NCBI GenBank assembly: GCA_000827325.1
Contig: KN832871.1
Location: forward strand, 2,728,001-2,792,000
Length of the DNA: 64,000 bases
Reading direction: 5' to 3'
Origin: Oidiodendron maius Zn
Lineage: Eukaryota > Ascomycota > Leotiomycetes > Myxotrichaceae
The position numbers and the translations under genes were made by a program. This document shows, piece by piece, positions 10,942 through 20,059 of the stretch. Positions within the stretch are counted from its first letter, which is position 1. Each line of letters starts with the position of its first letter. The notes under the pieces were generated by a model. It did not search any database and had not been told where the DNA came from. It saw nothing but the letters and a program-made list of their open reading frames with translations.

Positions 10942-11736
10942 ATGAAATCCTCCTTTTTCGCCGCATCTCTACTGGCCTCCGCCGCCCTTGCGCATCAGCA
11001 CCACCAGCATGCTCGTCACCACAAGCGCCAGGACGAGGTGGTCTGGGTCACCGACATCGACTTTGTCACTGAGATTGTCGATCTCACCACCACCATCTGG
11101 GTCTCTTCCGGTGCCCAGGTGACCGTGTCGCCAACTCACAAGACAACAGCCACCAGCGACGACGCGCCTCAGTTCTTCCAGAGCACAACTTCGGTTACTC
11201 CGGTCGCCCCGGCTCCAACCGAGCCATCATCGACCGCTGCTGCTCCTGTGGTTGAGTCCAGCTCCAGCACGCCGGCCCCTCCGCCAGTGACCTCAGAGAC
11301 TCCGGCGTACGTCCCTCCTGCACCGGCGCCCACGACTTTTGTCACCTCCACGTCTTCTACTGCTCCCGCTCCCGCTCCCGCTTCTTCTTCTGCCAGCTCC
11401 AGCTCGGGTGGTACGTGCTCTGAGGGTAGCCCATGTGCTGGCGACATCACCTTCTACGACACCGGTCTGGGCGCTTGCGGCATCACCTCTGTTGACTCCG
11501 ACAAGGTCGTCGCACTGCCGTGGCAATTCATGGGTGAGCAGTCCAATGGCAACCCTTACTGTGGCCGCACCATCTCCATCACGTGTGACACGACGGGCAA
11601 GTCCACCACCGCTGTTGTCGTCGACAAGTGCATGGGCTGCGGTGGCTTCTCCATCGATCTGTCTCCTGGTGCTTTCGATGAGCTGGACAGCGAGTCCGTC
11701 GGCCGCACCACTGCCACCTGGTACTTCACCGACTAA
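10942..11736 (+). CDS. Secreted expansin-like protein with C-terminal double-psi beta-barrel
   Basis: This single exon encodes 264 residues. Residues 1-17 form a signal peptide (hydrophobic core FFAASLLASAALA). His-rich sequence and a Kex2-type KR at about residues 28-29 suggest a processed pro-region. The middle (about residues 60-155) is a Ser/Thr/Pro/Ala-rich segment likely to be heavily O-glycosylated. From about residue 157 comes a compact cysteine-rich domain with GDITFYDTGLGACG, NPYCGRTISI, VVDKCMGCGGFSIDLSPGAF and a final ATWYF. That is the RlpA-like/barwin-like double-psi barrel of fungal expansin-like proteins and Asp f 7-type allergens. Members act on or bind cell-wall polysaccharide without known hydrolysis. 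It sits alone behind the 6.7-kb gene-free tract. Fold assignment is strong, substrate unknown. Confidence 0.88.
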   Translation: MKSSFFAASLLASAALAHQHHQHARHHKRQDEVVWVTDIDFVTEIVDLTTTIWVSSGAQVTVSPTHKTTATSDDAPQFFQSTTSVTPVAPAPTEPSSTAAAPVVESSSSTPAPPPVTSETPAYVPPAPAPTTFVTSTSSTAPAPAPASSSASSSSGGTCSEGSPCAGDITFYDTGLGACGITSVDSDKVVALPWQFMGEQSNGNPYCGRTISITCDTTGKSTTAVVVDKCMGCGGFSIDLSPGAFDELDSESVGRTTATWYFTD

Positions 11737-12357
11737 GCGTCTCGAAGCGCAATCAAATGCCGGGTGCATCGTCAAATGCTTGGTAGAGTGGATCTCTCAG
11801 CACAAAACTTCCGGTCGCTAGTCGAACGTTCACGAGTCTCTTTTGGCCAAGGGTTGCACTATACGGCATGCATTATCAGGTTTTCCGCGGCGAGCACCCC
11901 TCCGTCCACCTGACAGGATACCACCAAAAAAAGTTGTATGGCTTGCCCGGTGCATGCACGATGAAATTTGGACGCTTTGTATGGGGCGGAATGGATTTAA
12001 CCCCCCGTATATGATAGACTTTCTTCTTGTACATATTTAGACATCACTGTCATTTCAATACAAAATGGACTCATCCAAGCATAGACTTCTCTCCAGTATC
12101 TCAATTTGTGATATGTGATTTCCCATTTCATTTGCTAATCTCCACACCCATGACTACCGTATGACTTTTAAGACGTTCAACTATTGAGAAACCCTGCAAG
12201 GATCTCTTTATGGCGTACATATCCCATGTTCATGCATTGACGGACTAGTTCTCACAACTCCACAAAGAATCAAGAGTCCTAGGTATATGCGTATGCATGC
12301 CCTATTGCAACCGTATCAAGCTTTCAAAGAACGAATTGTACAATAACTTCCCCATCC
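11737..12357. other. Intergenic, convergent 3' regions
   Basis: The expansin-like gene and SWC4 converge here. The sequence turns AT-rich from about 12000 and probably holds both 3' untranslated regions. Nothing else is recognised. Confidence 0.5.
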
Positions 12358-14079
12358 CTATTTCTTCTGCCTCTTTGTGCTCTTGTCACTGACAGTGCTA
12401 AGCACACTCGCGCTCCTTTTGTGCGCGCTTCCTCCCCTCGTACTTAGCGCAGCACTCTTCTCCTGCTCCTCCTCTATCTTAACATCTCCTTCCCCATCCA
12501 TATCCTCTTGCGCTTCGGGATCTGCATCAGCTGCTGCATCCCTTTCGCCTCCGGCTTCCTCCTCATTCGTCTTCTCCGCTTCGGGTTCGGGCTCGGGCTC
12601 CCCCCTAGCCGCTCGCTCGCGCTTCTCCCTCTCGGCCTTATGTGCCTTGGCCACGGCGATCTCACCAGAGAGCTTCTCGCTAACGGCGCGGAACTGCAGC
12701 ATCTTGACAATGGACTCCAGGAGGACCTCATATGAGGTGCCTGTCTCGACCGTTGGCATGATCAGGCGCGGCGGTAGTCCCAGCTCGTTGAGCGTGTTGG
12801 TGATCTTGGCCTGCTGCGCCGTCGACTTGAGCGAGATGGGCTTGCTGAGCTTCTCGTAGCGGAAGAAAGGCCCGCTAGTGATGCGATCCGTAGGGTGTGA
12901 CACGCCGTACGTGCGTTCCTCGTCTTCAGTGAGCTGCCGGCGCTCCGTTGGCCCTTGGCCGGCACCCTTCTTGACGGCCGAGCCACTCGGGCCAGAGATG
13001 GATTCTCGCATGGAGGAGTCGCGGCGATCGAAGCCTTGTTGTAAGGAGTTTGGTCCGGCTGAGGCTGGGCTGGCACCATCCGGGCCTATCAGTGATCGCC
13101 TTTTTTTGGATTTGTCGACAGTCATAAGCTGTTGGAGGAGTGATTGTAATCCTTGGCTCGAACTGTAAATGCCAATATTGCCAGAGCTCGGGGGGGCTTC
13201 GAGTCTGGCGTACAGCTCCCTCCTCTCCTCGTTCAGCTTCTCCGACCTTGCCAGGATTCTCTTCAACTCCAGGAGAAGGCTCTCCTCCTCCTTGGCTTCC
13301 TCTCTAGTTCGTTGGAAAGCGTTTTCTGCAAATTTCTTGCGTGCAGTCTCTTGTGCTGGGTTGAATGCCAGCATGGTCTCGTACAGGGCAAATTCAGAGC
13401 TGATCATCCTGTCTTGAGGCTTATGTACGATCATCATCGCAGCAGCAACCTTGTAGTACCGTGCTTTCAAGTCTTCCAGGCTCCGCACTTTCGGGGCTGG
13501 GATGATGGCATCATCGCCCTCTTCCACGTCAGGTATTGGCGAGACGTATTCGTATCGATCCCATATAACTGGCCATCGTAGATCGTACTCTTGTGCCAGC
13601 CCCATCAGATAGTCTGTCTCGTCCTTTGTCCAATGCTCATTCTGGAGGTATGCATTGTACTGCTCATCGTTGTACTCCGGTACTTGCACCTGCACATTGA
13701 ACTTCGCAAAAATTGTGTCGTCTATGGGCTCTTCAACCTGGGAATCGGCCTCGTTCTCCCTCCCCACTTCCCCAGCTGGCGCCGGCGGCACCTCTGGCTT
13801 CCTCCTCCAATGTCGTAGGATGAGGCCGTCCGATCTTACAGAATTTCTAAACGGCCTGTACTCCCACTTCGCAGCCGGCTTTCGATTTGCAAGCCGCCTC
13901 TTCTTGAAGACTGATATCTCTGGGACTATGGCAATAGGATTATCACCCCCTAAGCTTTGTACTTCTCGCGCAAGGCCCTTCAGAGTCGACCTGGGGGCGG
14001 CGATTTTTTGCTTCTTTGCTGGACGCGGACCGGCAGTGCCGGGGAGGTCCAGCATATCGCGAACATCGTGGGACGACAT
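12358..14079 (-). CDS. SWC4: Swc4/Eaf2 (DMAP1 homologue), shared subunit of SWR1 and NuA4 complexes
   Basis: One exon encodes 573 residues from an ATG at 14079 to a TAG at 12358. The N-terminus MSSHDVRDMLDLP is typical of the family, which joins the SWR1 H2A.Z-exchange complex and the NuA4 acetyltransferase in the nucleus. The conserved block WEYRPFRNSVRSDGLILRHW lies at about residues 72-91. The SANT/Myb-like segment EHWTKDETDYLMGLAQEYDL lies at about residues 148-168 and is followed by RWPVIWDRY. A Glu/Arg-rich coiled region follows at about residues 245-300, and then the conserved C-terminal block with PPRLIMPT. The tail is acidic and then basic (ends KRQKK), probably a nuclear signal. No intron is needed. 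Length and motif order match the family well. Confidence 0.93.
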   Translation of the reverse strand: MSSHDVRDMLDLPGTAGPRPAKKQKIAAPRSTLKGLAREVQSLGGDNPIAIVPEISVFKKRRLANRKPAAKWEYRPFRNSVRSDGLILRHWRRKPEVPPAPAGEVGRENEADSQVEEPIDDTIFAKFNVQVQVPEYNDEQYNAYLQNEHWTKDETDYLMGLAQEYDLRWPVIWDRYEYVSPIPDVEEGDDAIIPAPKVRSLEDLKARYYKVAAAMMIVHKPQDRMISSEFALYETMLAFNPAQETARKKFAENAFQRTREEAKEEESLLLELKRILARSEKLNEERRELYARLEAPPSSGNIGIYSSSQGLQSLLQQLMTVDKSKKRRSLIGPDGASPASAGPNSLQQGFDRRDSSMRESISGPSGSAVKKGAGQGPTERRQLTEDEERTYGVSHPTDRITSGPFFRYEKLSKPISLKSTAQQAKITNTLNELGLPPRLIMPTVETGTSYEVLLESIVKMLQFRAVSEKLSGEIAVAKAHKAEREKRERAARGEPEPEPEAEKTNEEEAGGERDAAADADPEAQEDMDGEGDVKIEEEQEKSAALSTRGGSAHKRSASVLSTVSDKSTKRQKK

Positions 14080-14856
14080 CCCAGATCAGATGCAGTGCTC
14101 TATATTTGAGGCCGAGTAAAGATTTAAGGTAGAGGGATCGATGGCCTTGAGCGGCCACTTCAAATAACGTTGGCGATGTGAAAAGGGTGTCGCAGGGCAA
14201 GATTAGGAGCTCGACAAATTCGCCTCTTGGTAGCCTTTGTACAAACGGAGATCGCAGTAATGTAATCTCAGTATACTAATGAAGATGGCGATCATAAGTT
14301 CTAGCATGAAGAATCTTGGCTGGAAAGCGTCGACGCGAGATCATTGTTGCTACCTTGTGGCCTCAGGCTTTCAGAGTTGGATTATATATCACGTGCGTAT
14401 GCATGGGTTCAAGGATTTGATGTTACCTTACTCATCTAAGTCCTCTCCTAAGCTCGAGTCTTCTTCTTCTTCTCTCTTTAGCTTAGTATTCGCGTCTCAA
14501 TATAGCACTTCTTATCTGCAGCTGCAGTGAGGTTGTCACAATTGTAGATAAACCGGTTCTAGATGCTCCTAATACGTAAGTTACTGTCAGGCTAGTTTAA
14601 TGATACTCTATATTTCTAGGGAAGGTTCAACCACCACCTTTATACTTAGTGACTAGACTAGAATTTCCAAATACAGTCTCAGCATACATAACATGTACTC
14701 CTTCACACAATCTATAATATTAGTATTCAAAGCGTCAGTATCAGCATTTGAGTTGGTTACTCAGCAGCGAAACTGGACCACCAGCTAGCTTCCAGATACC
14801 GCAACAGATATGACGGCTTCGACTTTCCGGATTTGCACCCAAATCCTACCCGCAAC
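14080..14856. other. Intergenic, AT-rich
   Basis: This is upstream sequence of SWC4 (minus strand) and of the small cysteine-cluster gene (plus strand). It is AT-rich, especially at 14500-14760. A short ATG frame at 14811 closes at once. No other feature was recognised. Confidence 0.45.
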
Positions 14857-15437
14857 ATGACCCGTCTAATTGCACAGAGCCCTGTCCGCGAGCCTAAGGT
14901 CCATAAGGGCCGTACGGTTACGACCAGCCGCTCGTCAAACATAGAGGCCTTTCTTGCACAGATGGTCGGTACGGAGCATGCTACAGATCCGTGCACTCAC
15001 TTTGCGTCTAGTTCTGGCGTTTTCGCACAGTGCGTTACGGTTACTGGATTGTTTTTAGGTTCGTGTGCCAAGTGTCATTACGGCAGTGAAGGTGCCCGTT
15101 GCTCTTTCCGTAAGTTTTATATGTCATGATGGGTTTATACAGGAACTTACGGTCCGCAGCCTAGCTGTTGTAGAAGTCGGAAATTCGGACCGCTTGTCTC
15201 CCGCGCCCAACCGTCCGTCCCAAGCTCCCATCCATCGTCATCGCTGTAACGGTAAGTACAAAGTGCCTGATTTAGCCATATACATACTAACAGACCGTAG
15301 CTAGCATGTCTTCTAGTCCGTCTGTCATGTCTTCCAGTCCGTCTAGTATGTCTTCCAGTCTGTCTGGCACCCATCACCACCGCCGGGCACCTGTCCGTTT
15401 AGCCCGCTACGCGCGTCGTCTTGAAGAGCGTTTCTAG
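14857..15437 (+). CDS. Small cysteine-cluster protein, DUF3716-like, function unknown
   Basis: The proposed exons are 14857-15109, 15165-15251 and 15301-15437, giving 158 residues. Intron 2 (49 nt) has a perfect TACTAAC branch site. Intron 1 (55 nt) uses the acceptor at 15164 because the nearer AG at 15142 throws the frame off. Exon 1 holds a Cys-rich module (PCTHF, FAQCV, GSCAKCHYGSEGARCS) that resembles the fungal DUF3716 zinc-binding-like cluster, except that the second Cys of the first CxxC is Phe. Exon 3 starts with a Ser-rich stretch coded by three 21-bp repeats and ends in a basic tail (RLARYARRLEERF). In-frame stop codons lie shortly upstream, so 14857 is the only ATG available. DUF3716-type genes are often species-specific and sometimes decayed. 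It could be a weakly expressed or dying gene. Confidence 0.5.
15306..15368 (+). repeat. Three tandem 21-bp units coding MSSSPS-like repeats
   Basis: Three imperfect copies of a 21-bp unit beginning ATGTCTTC follow one another in the last exon of the DUF3716-like gene. The unit length keeps the frame, so copy number could vary without disrupting the protein. Confidence 0.8.
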
Positions 15438-15858
15438 CAGCTTGCGTACACGTACGTACAGATTACAAACAAAGAATATGCAGAGGATTTAGATAAAGAA
15501 TGAGATTCGGATAAGCATTGAGTTTACTAGCCGTCAACGGTCTAGAACCTTTTTTAGTGGCTATGAAGGCTTGACTATAGACTGTAAATGAATACACAGG
15601 CATTTATAACTCTTTAAATTACTGTAAAATCAACGTGAGACCGTGAAACAGCTGGTAATCGAGCGTAGCCCCTACATAATTAGAAGCAAGTTTTCTACAC
15701 TGGTATGCAGCCGGGGGGGGGGGGGGGGGGACCCCTAGTAGATATCACGAACATCTTGGCACGTGACCAGAGACATCGCGAACCACTCCTTTTTCCAAGG
15801 CACTGTGAGCACTCGACCAGCATCCTGCGCACACATAACCACACACCACACAGCGATC
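15438..15858. other. Intergenic with an 18-base G run
   Basis: This stretch lies between the cysteine-cluster gene and the p24 gene. The only notable item is an uninterrupted run of 18 G at 15713-15730, 129 bp before the p24 start codon. The run may be a sequencing or assembly weak point, and could also form a quadruplex. Confidence 0.6.
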
Positions 15859-16731
15859 ATGCGGTCGATACTCCCTCTGTTAACTCTCGGCGCCATCCTC
15901 GCTCCCGTACAAGCCCTCTACTTCTTCATTGATGGCCAGGCCCCAAAATGCTTCTTCGAGGAGCTTCCTAAGGACACGATAGTCGTAGGCCACTACACTG
16001 CAGAGGAGTACGACGAGCAGAAAAGAGCTTGGAGCGAGCATGATGGGCTGAACATCTATATCTCTGTCGATGTACGTACACCCTCTCTACAGATCCCTTA
16101 TCCAGCGCTCGTCCCAAATTTATCTCCTCCTTATCTGTCCATTTCTTCTAACCCAAGATTCCCAATGCGCAGGAAATCTTCGACAACGACCACCGTGTCG
16201 TCTCCCAGAAAGGCTCCTCGTCAGGGCGCTTCACCTTTACAGCCGCCGACTCGGGCGACCACAAGATCTGTTTCACGCCGTCATCCAACTCGGGAAACAA
16301 CGCCTGGCTCTCCGTGCTGTCGCACATGGGCGGCATCAAGCTGACCCTGGACCTGGCTATCGGCGAGACAAGTGCACTCGAGAGTGCTGATAAGGGCAAG
16401 ATCCAAGATATCGTGCAAAAAGTGAAGGACTTGAATGGCCGATTACAGGATATCAGGAGGGAGCAGGTGTTCCAGCGAGTAAGTCTTGTTTCCCTACTGG
16501 CGCAGTGTCTAGAGGGGCAACGATTGCTAGCATTCAATTCCCTCGGAATATGATTGCGATGCTAATTATATTCTTTGGTAGGAACGGGAGGCTGAATTCA
16601 GAGATCAATCTGAGTCTACGAATGCCAGGGTGGTGAGATGGACATTAGTGCAGCTGGTTATCTTGGGCATTACCTGCGCGTGGCAGCTCTCTCATCTCAG
16701 ATCTTTTTTTATCAAGCAAAAGTTGACGTAA
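15859..16731 (+). CDS. p24 family cargo receptor (emp24/gp25L; Erp1/TMED9-like alpha class)
   Basis: Three exons (15859-16071, 16173-16478, 16582-16731; introns 101 and 103 nt) give 222 residues. Residues 1-19 are a signal peptide. The luminal GOLD domain starts with [20 protein letters not shown] and contains [25 protein letters not shown] and [13 protein letters not shown] heptad coiled coil (about residues 120-175) leads to one transmembrane helix ([17 protein letters not shown]). The cytosolic tail is [12 protein letters not shown] is a COPII-type export signal and KQKLT is a KxKxx COPI-retrieval signal. Such proteins cycle between ER and Golgi, sorting GPI-anchored and other cargo. The first acceptor was placed at 16172 because the AG at 16157 is only five bases from the branch site. 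The tail places it with Erp1/5/6, but the exact paralogue is uncertain. Confidence 0.9.
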
Positions 16732-17418
16732 GGGAAGAGACATCTGTAACGACACGACTAGAATTGAAGGCTGTAAAAATGGGAAGGGGGATGCGATCAG
16801 CATGGCTGGCGTCCAACAAATTTGTGATTTTCAATAGCATCACATAATGAATTTCACATGCAGGGCAAACAATGTATCAAACTTCTTCATTCATGAACCC
16901 GAAAACCTCGAGTCCTATGCATCTATAGTACCCATTCGCCTTTGCTTCGTTCCGAAATAGAAAGCTATACATCATGAGCCCAGCCCGCGCAACCAAAACC
17001 AGCGGCTTTGTACGTTAAGGTTCCATGAGAGAGAATGCAATGCCATGAGTAGGAAAACTATTATTAATCTTGGAGTAACTAGTGACAATGCCCAGGCGCC
17101 CCGCCAGTGACTGGATGTGTAAGAATGCGAAGGCTTTTCCGTCGACGCGTATGTGACAAGTAGAGAGAGTCATATCTGCAGAGAGCAGAGGAGAGGTTGA
17201 AGGTGCTGGCCCCTCTGCAAATGCAGGGGAGCTACATGGTTGATGATTAACTTTTCCCAGCTGCCTGGGCTATGGACAAGTAGAAAAGGGAGGTGGCAGG
17301 ATGAGCTGGCCAGGACGGCTGGCGGATGAGACGGCAAAATTCTATTATTAAAAAGCGATGGAATCATCCTGTCGCAAAGTCAGCCTCGGAAATGTCAGCT
17401 TCGACGCAACACCTCGGA
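16732..17418. other. Intergenic, convergent 3' regions
   Basis: The 3' ends of the p24 and casein kinase genes face each other across 687 bp. No coding signal was found. Confidence 0.5.
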
Positions 17419-18975
17419 CTAACCGCAGCAGAGACTCTTCATCAACTTCTGGAAGGCCGTCGGTTGTGGTTCCAGGTTTCTACCGTTCTGGACTTGCGCA
17501 TTGATGTTCGGCTGTGCTGTCATTCTCTGGGGTAGGTTGTTCGAGCTGTGCTGGAATTGCGCTTGGGTTGAGCCTGTGGGAGTAGCGACGTCGAGGGCCC
17601 CCGCCGCTCCGCTGCTGCGTTTGGGGACCAGCCCGCCTTGGGCGTTTGGTCGATCGCGCGACTTGCCCATCCCCGGCTTGATCGGAGATGGTGGCGGGGG
17701 TTGCGCGGCGTTTAAACGGGCGGCAGTCAAGTGGCCTGGCGTGCTGTTTCCTCCTCGTGGAGCGCCGTGCAGTTCACGCTGGGAGGCTCCCGGCACCGCG
17801 TTGGGCTGGTGCATCATATGTTGAGATGGGTGCTGCTTCAGCGCTTCCCAACCCTTGCCATTATTAAGCTTCATCCAATCGTACTCGCCATCCTCCACCT
17901 CGCCAGTGTTTTTCAAAGCTTGTGTGAACAGCTCTCGGAGGTAATCATAATCGGGGGTGTCTTCAAATCCAAGATTTCGAACATAGCTCAGATATTTGTT
18001 TAATTCTTCAGGGAATCCCTCGCACAGGTCTTTGATAGCAGTGGTCTGTTTCTTCTCTCCAATCTTCTCATACTTCTGCTTATTTGTAGCTGCCTTAAGT
18101 CCTTGCCAAGGTAAGCCTCCTCGGAGGAAGTACATGAAGACGTGGCCTAGGGCCTCGAGATCGTCTCGTCGCGATTGCTCGCGGCCGAGATGAGTGTTGA
18201 TACTCATATATCGAGCGGTGCCGGAAAGCGATTTCCGTTCGCGGTAGGGGATGTGTTGCTTCGTCTTTGGGTCACGGTATTGCTTGGCCATGCCAAAGTC
18301 AACAACGTGGATTACATTGGCAGCCTTCGAGTTTGGCCGGCCGATCAGGAAATTGTCAGGTTTGATGTCACGGTAGATGAGGTTCTTCTCGTGGATGGTC
18401 TGGACCCTCGAGAGCTGCGTACGGTTAGCGGGCTGGCTTCGAAGGAGATAGGAATTGACGAACCATCTGTTTTGCTACCATCACCACCGTCTTTATCGAA
18501 AATCTTCGATTGCAGTGATCGAATAAGTCTTCGAGTGATGGGCCGAGTAGGTCGATGACGAGGATGTTGTGAAGGCCTTCCTGGCCAAAGTAGTAGACAT
18601 TAGGGATACCCGCTATTCAAAATCAGTCCCCACACGATAGTAGTTTGATGCAAGGGACTCACGGCATCCCACAAGGATCTTGTATGTTCGATACTCGTCT
18701 CGTAATTGGGGAGCATCGCTCTTTCGAGGTTCCTGCAGGCATAGATGATAAGCGTAATTCCTCCAAATGTACAAACACCAGGCCGTTTCCCTGACTTTCA
18801 TGTATTCTATGGACATGGACCAGTGTAGGGAGTAGGATAGACATACAAATTTGATGGCAACTTGCTGATTGTTCAGCAGGTTGGTCCCTTCGAAGATGAC
18901 TCCAAAGGATCCCTCGCCGATCTTCTTGCCCACTCGGTAGTGGACACCGACAACATTGGAGGACGAGGATGACAT
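17419..18975 (-). CDS. Casein kinase 1, plasma-membrane Yck1/2 type
   Basis: Four exons (18975-18847, 18732-18663, 18612-18464, 18414-17419; introns 114, 50, 49 nt) give 447 residues. The kinase domain occupies about residues 12-300: glycine loop [12 protein letters not shown] (19-30), catalytic Lys42 in VAIKF, the CK1 signature [20 protein letters not shown], the loop [23 protein letters not shown], and the CK1-specific [16 protein letters not shown]. The C-terminal third is Pro/Gln/Asn-rich and disordered. The protein ends SLCCG: the vicinal cysteines match the palmitoylated CC of yeast Yck1/Yck2, except for one Gly after them. Members act at the plasma membrane in nutrient-transporter turnover and polarity. 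Intron 3 has the less usual donor GTTCGT. The assignment is certain at family level, and Yck type rather than Hrr25 type by the tail. Confidence 0.94.
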
Positions 18976-20059
18976 TGGGACAGCTCTTGCCGCTCAAGGT
19001 CGAGCTCGGTCAGGGGGTTGAGTGTCGTGAGGGTGGTGAAGAGGTCGTGGCAACAGATGCAGTGTCGAAAGGAAGGGGCAAGGCGAGGCTCTGCGGAGGG
19101 CACGCGGACGACCAGGACAAGCAACTGGACGCCAAAGTCAGCATGCAACGGAGGGAGATAATCGGCGAGAGGCCGAACGGTAGACTTTCGTCAACCAGTC
19201 GAAGAAAGGCAATGCACGACAGGCGGCGGTGAGACGATGCAAAGGGAGTACATACGAGGTCGAGGGCGAAGCGAAGGGCAGTGTGGTCGGGCGAGCAGTC
19301 AAGGCAGACGCTGAGGAGCCACCGTCATCCACGTCGCGTGCGGAGATGGTGCTTGGAGGGCTCGAGAGGCGGGAAATGGACGAGACAGCGACTACACCAA
19401 CATTAAAACAACACAAGGAAGCACGTCCGGGAGGAGACGCCAAAAGGACGAAGAAGTCGTGGGGAGGAAGAACAACACGCCGCACGTAGTCAAGGGGGAA
19501 GGTGGAGGGAAATTGCAGACTCGGAAGACCGCTGTGGAGCCTGAGGCAGTAAGGCATCAACGCATTGAGAAATGGAAAACGGCGGCGGGCCCATAAAAGA
19601 AGAGACGTTCTCCATAAAATCCAGGAACAAGTTCTGTGCTATGGCTGTAACGCCAGACAGCGGGAAAGAGATTCGTCTGTTAGTCCTTATTAGCCCTCTT
19701 CCCCGCTTCTTCCTCGCTCACGGCGCCACCTTCGAGAATCATCCCTCTGGCCAGCCAAGGCAGACCCGATGTCAATTTGCAGCAGCCCCCTATGTGAGTG
19801 CCTTCCGTAGAGTTAGACGGGCCTGGTGATGTTACATCTCATGTCCTGTCTGCCCCGACGAAGTGCGCCGTATAAGAAGGCTCCATTTTGTCCATGACCG
19901 TGAAAATAGCCTGGGTAGTATTTGACTAACGCCATTACTCTACATACAATTCGCATATGGGCATAACATGCCTCTGGTACCACGTCCTCCCCCCAAGGTC
20001 GCCCATTGAGTTTCAGCGCCCATATCATGCTACAGGACCGACGAAACAGTATAACTCTC
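18976..20059. other. Intergenic, promoter of casein kinase 1 and 3' side of NUP133
   Basis: The part next to the kinase (18976-19520) is strongly purine-rich on the plus strand, hence C/T-rich on the kinase's coding strand. That is typical of a fungal 5' leader and promoter, and a 5'-untranslated intron is possible. The rest (19600-20059) is probably the NUP133 3' region. No further gene is seen. Confidence 0.45.

Noticed and set aside
11293-11821. Open frames of about 160 codons on both strands over the expansin-like gene
   Set aside because: They are shadows of its Ser/Thr/Pro/Ala repeats, caused by codon bias.
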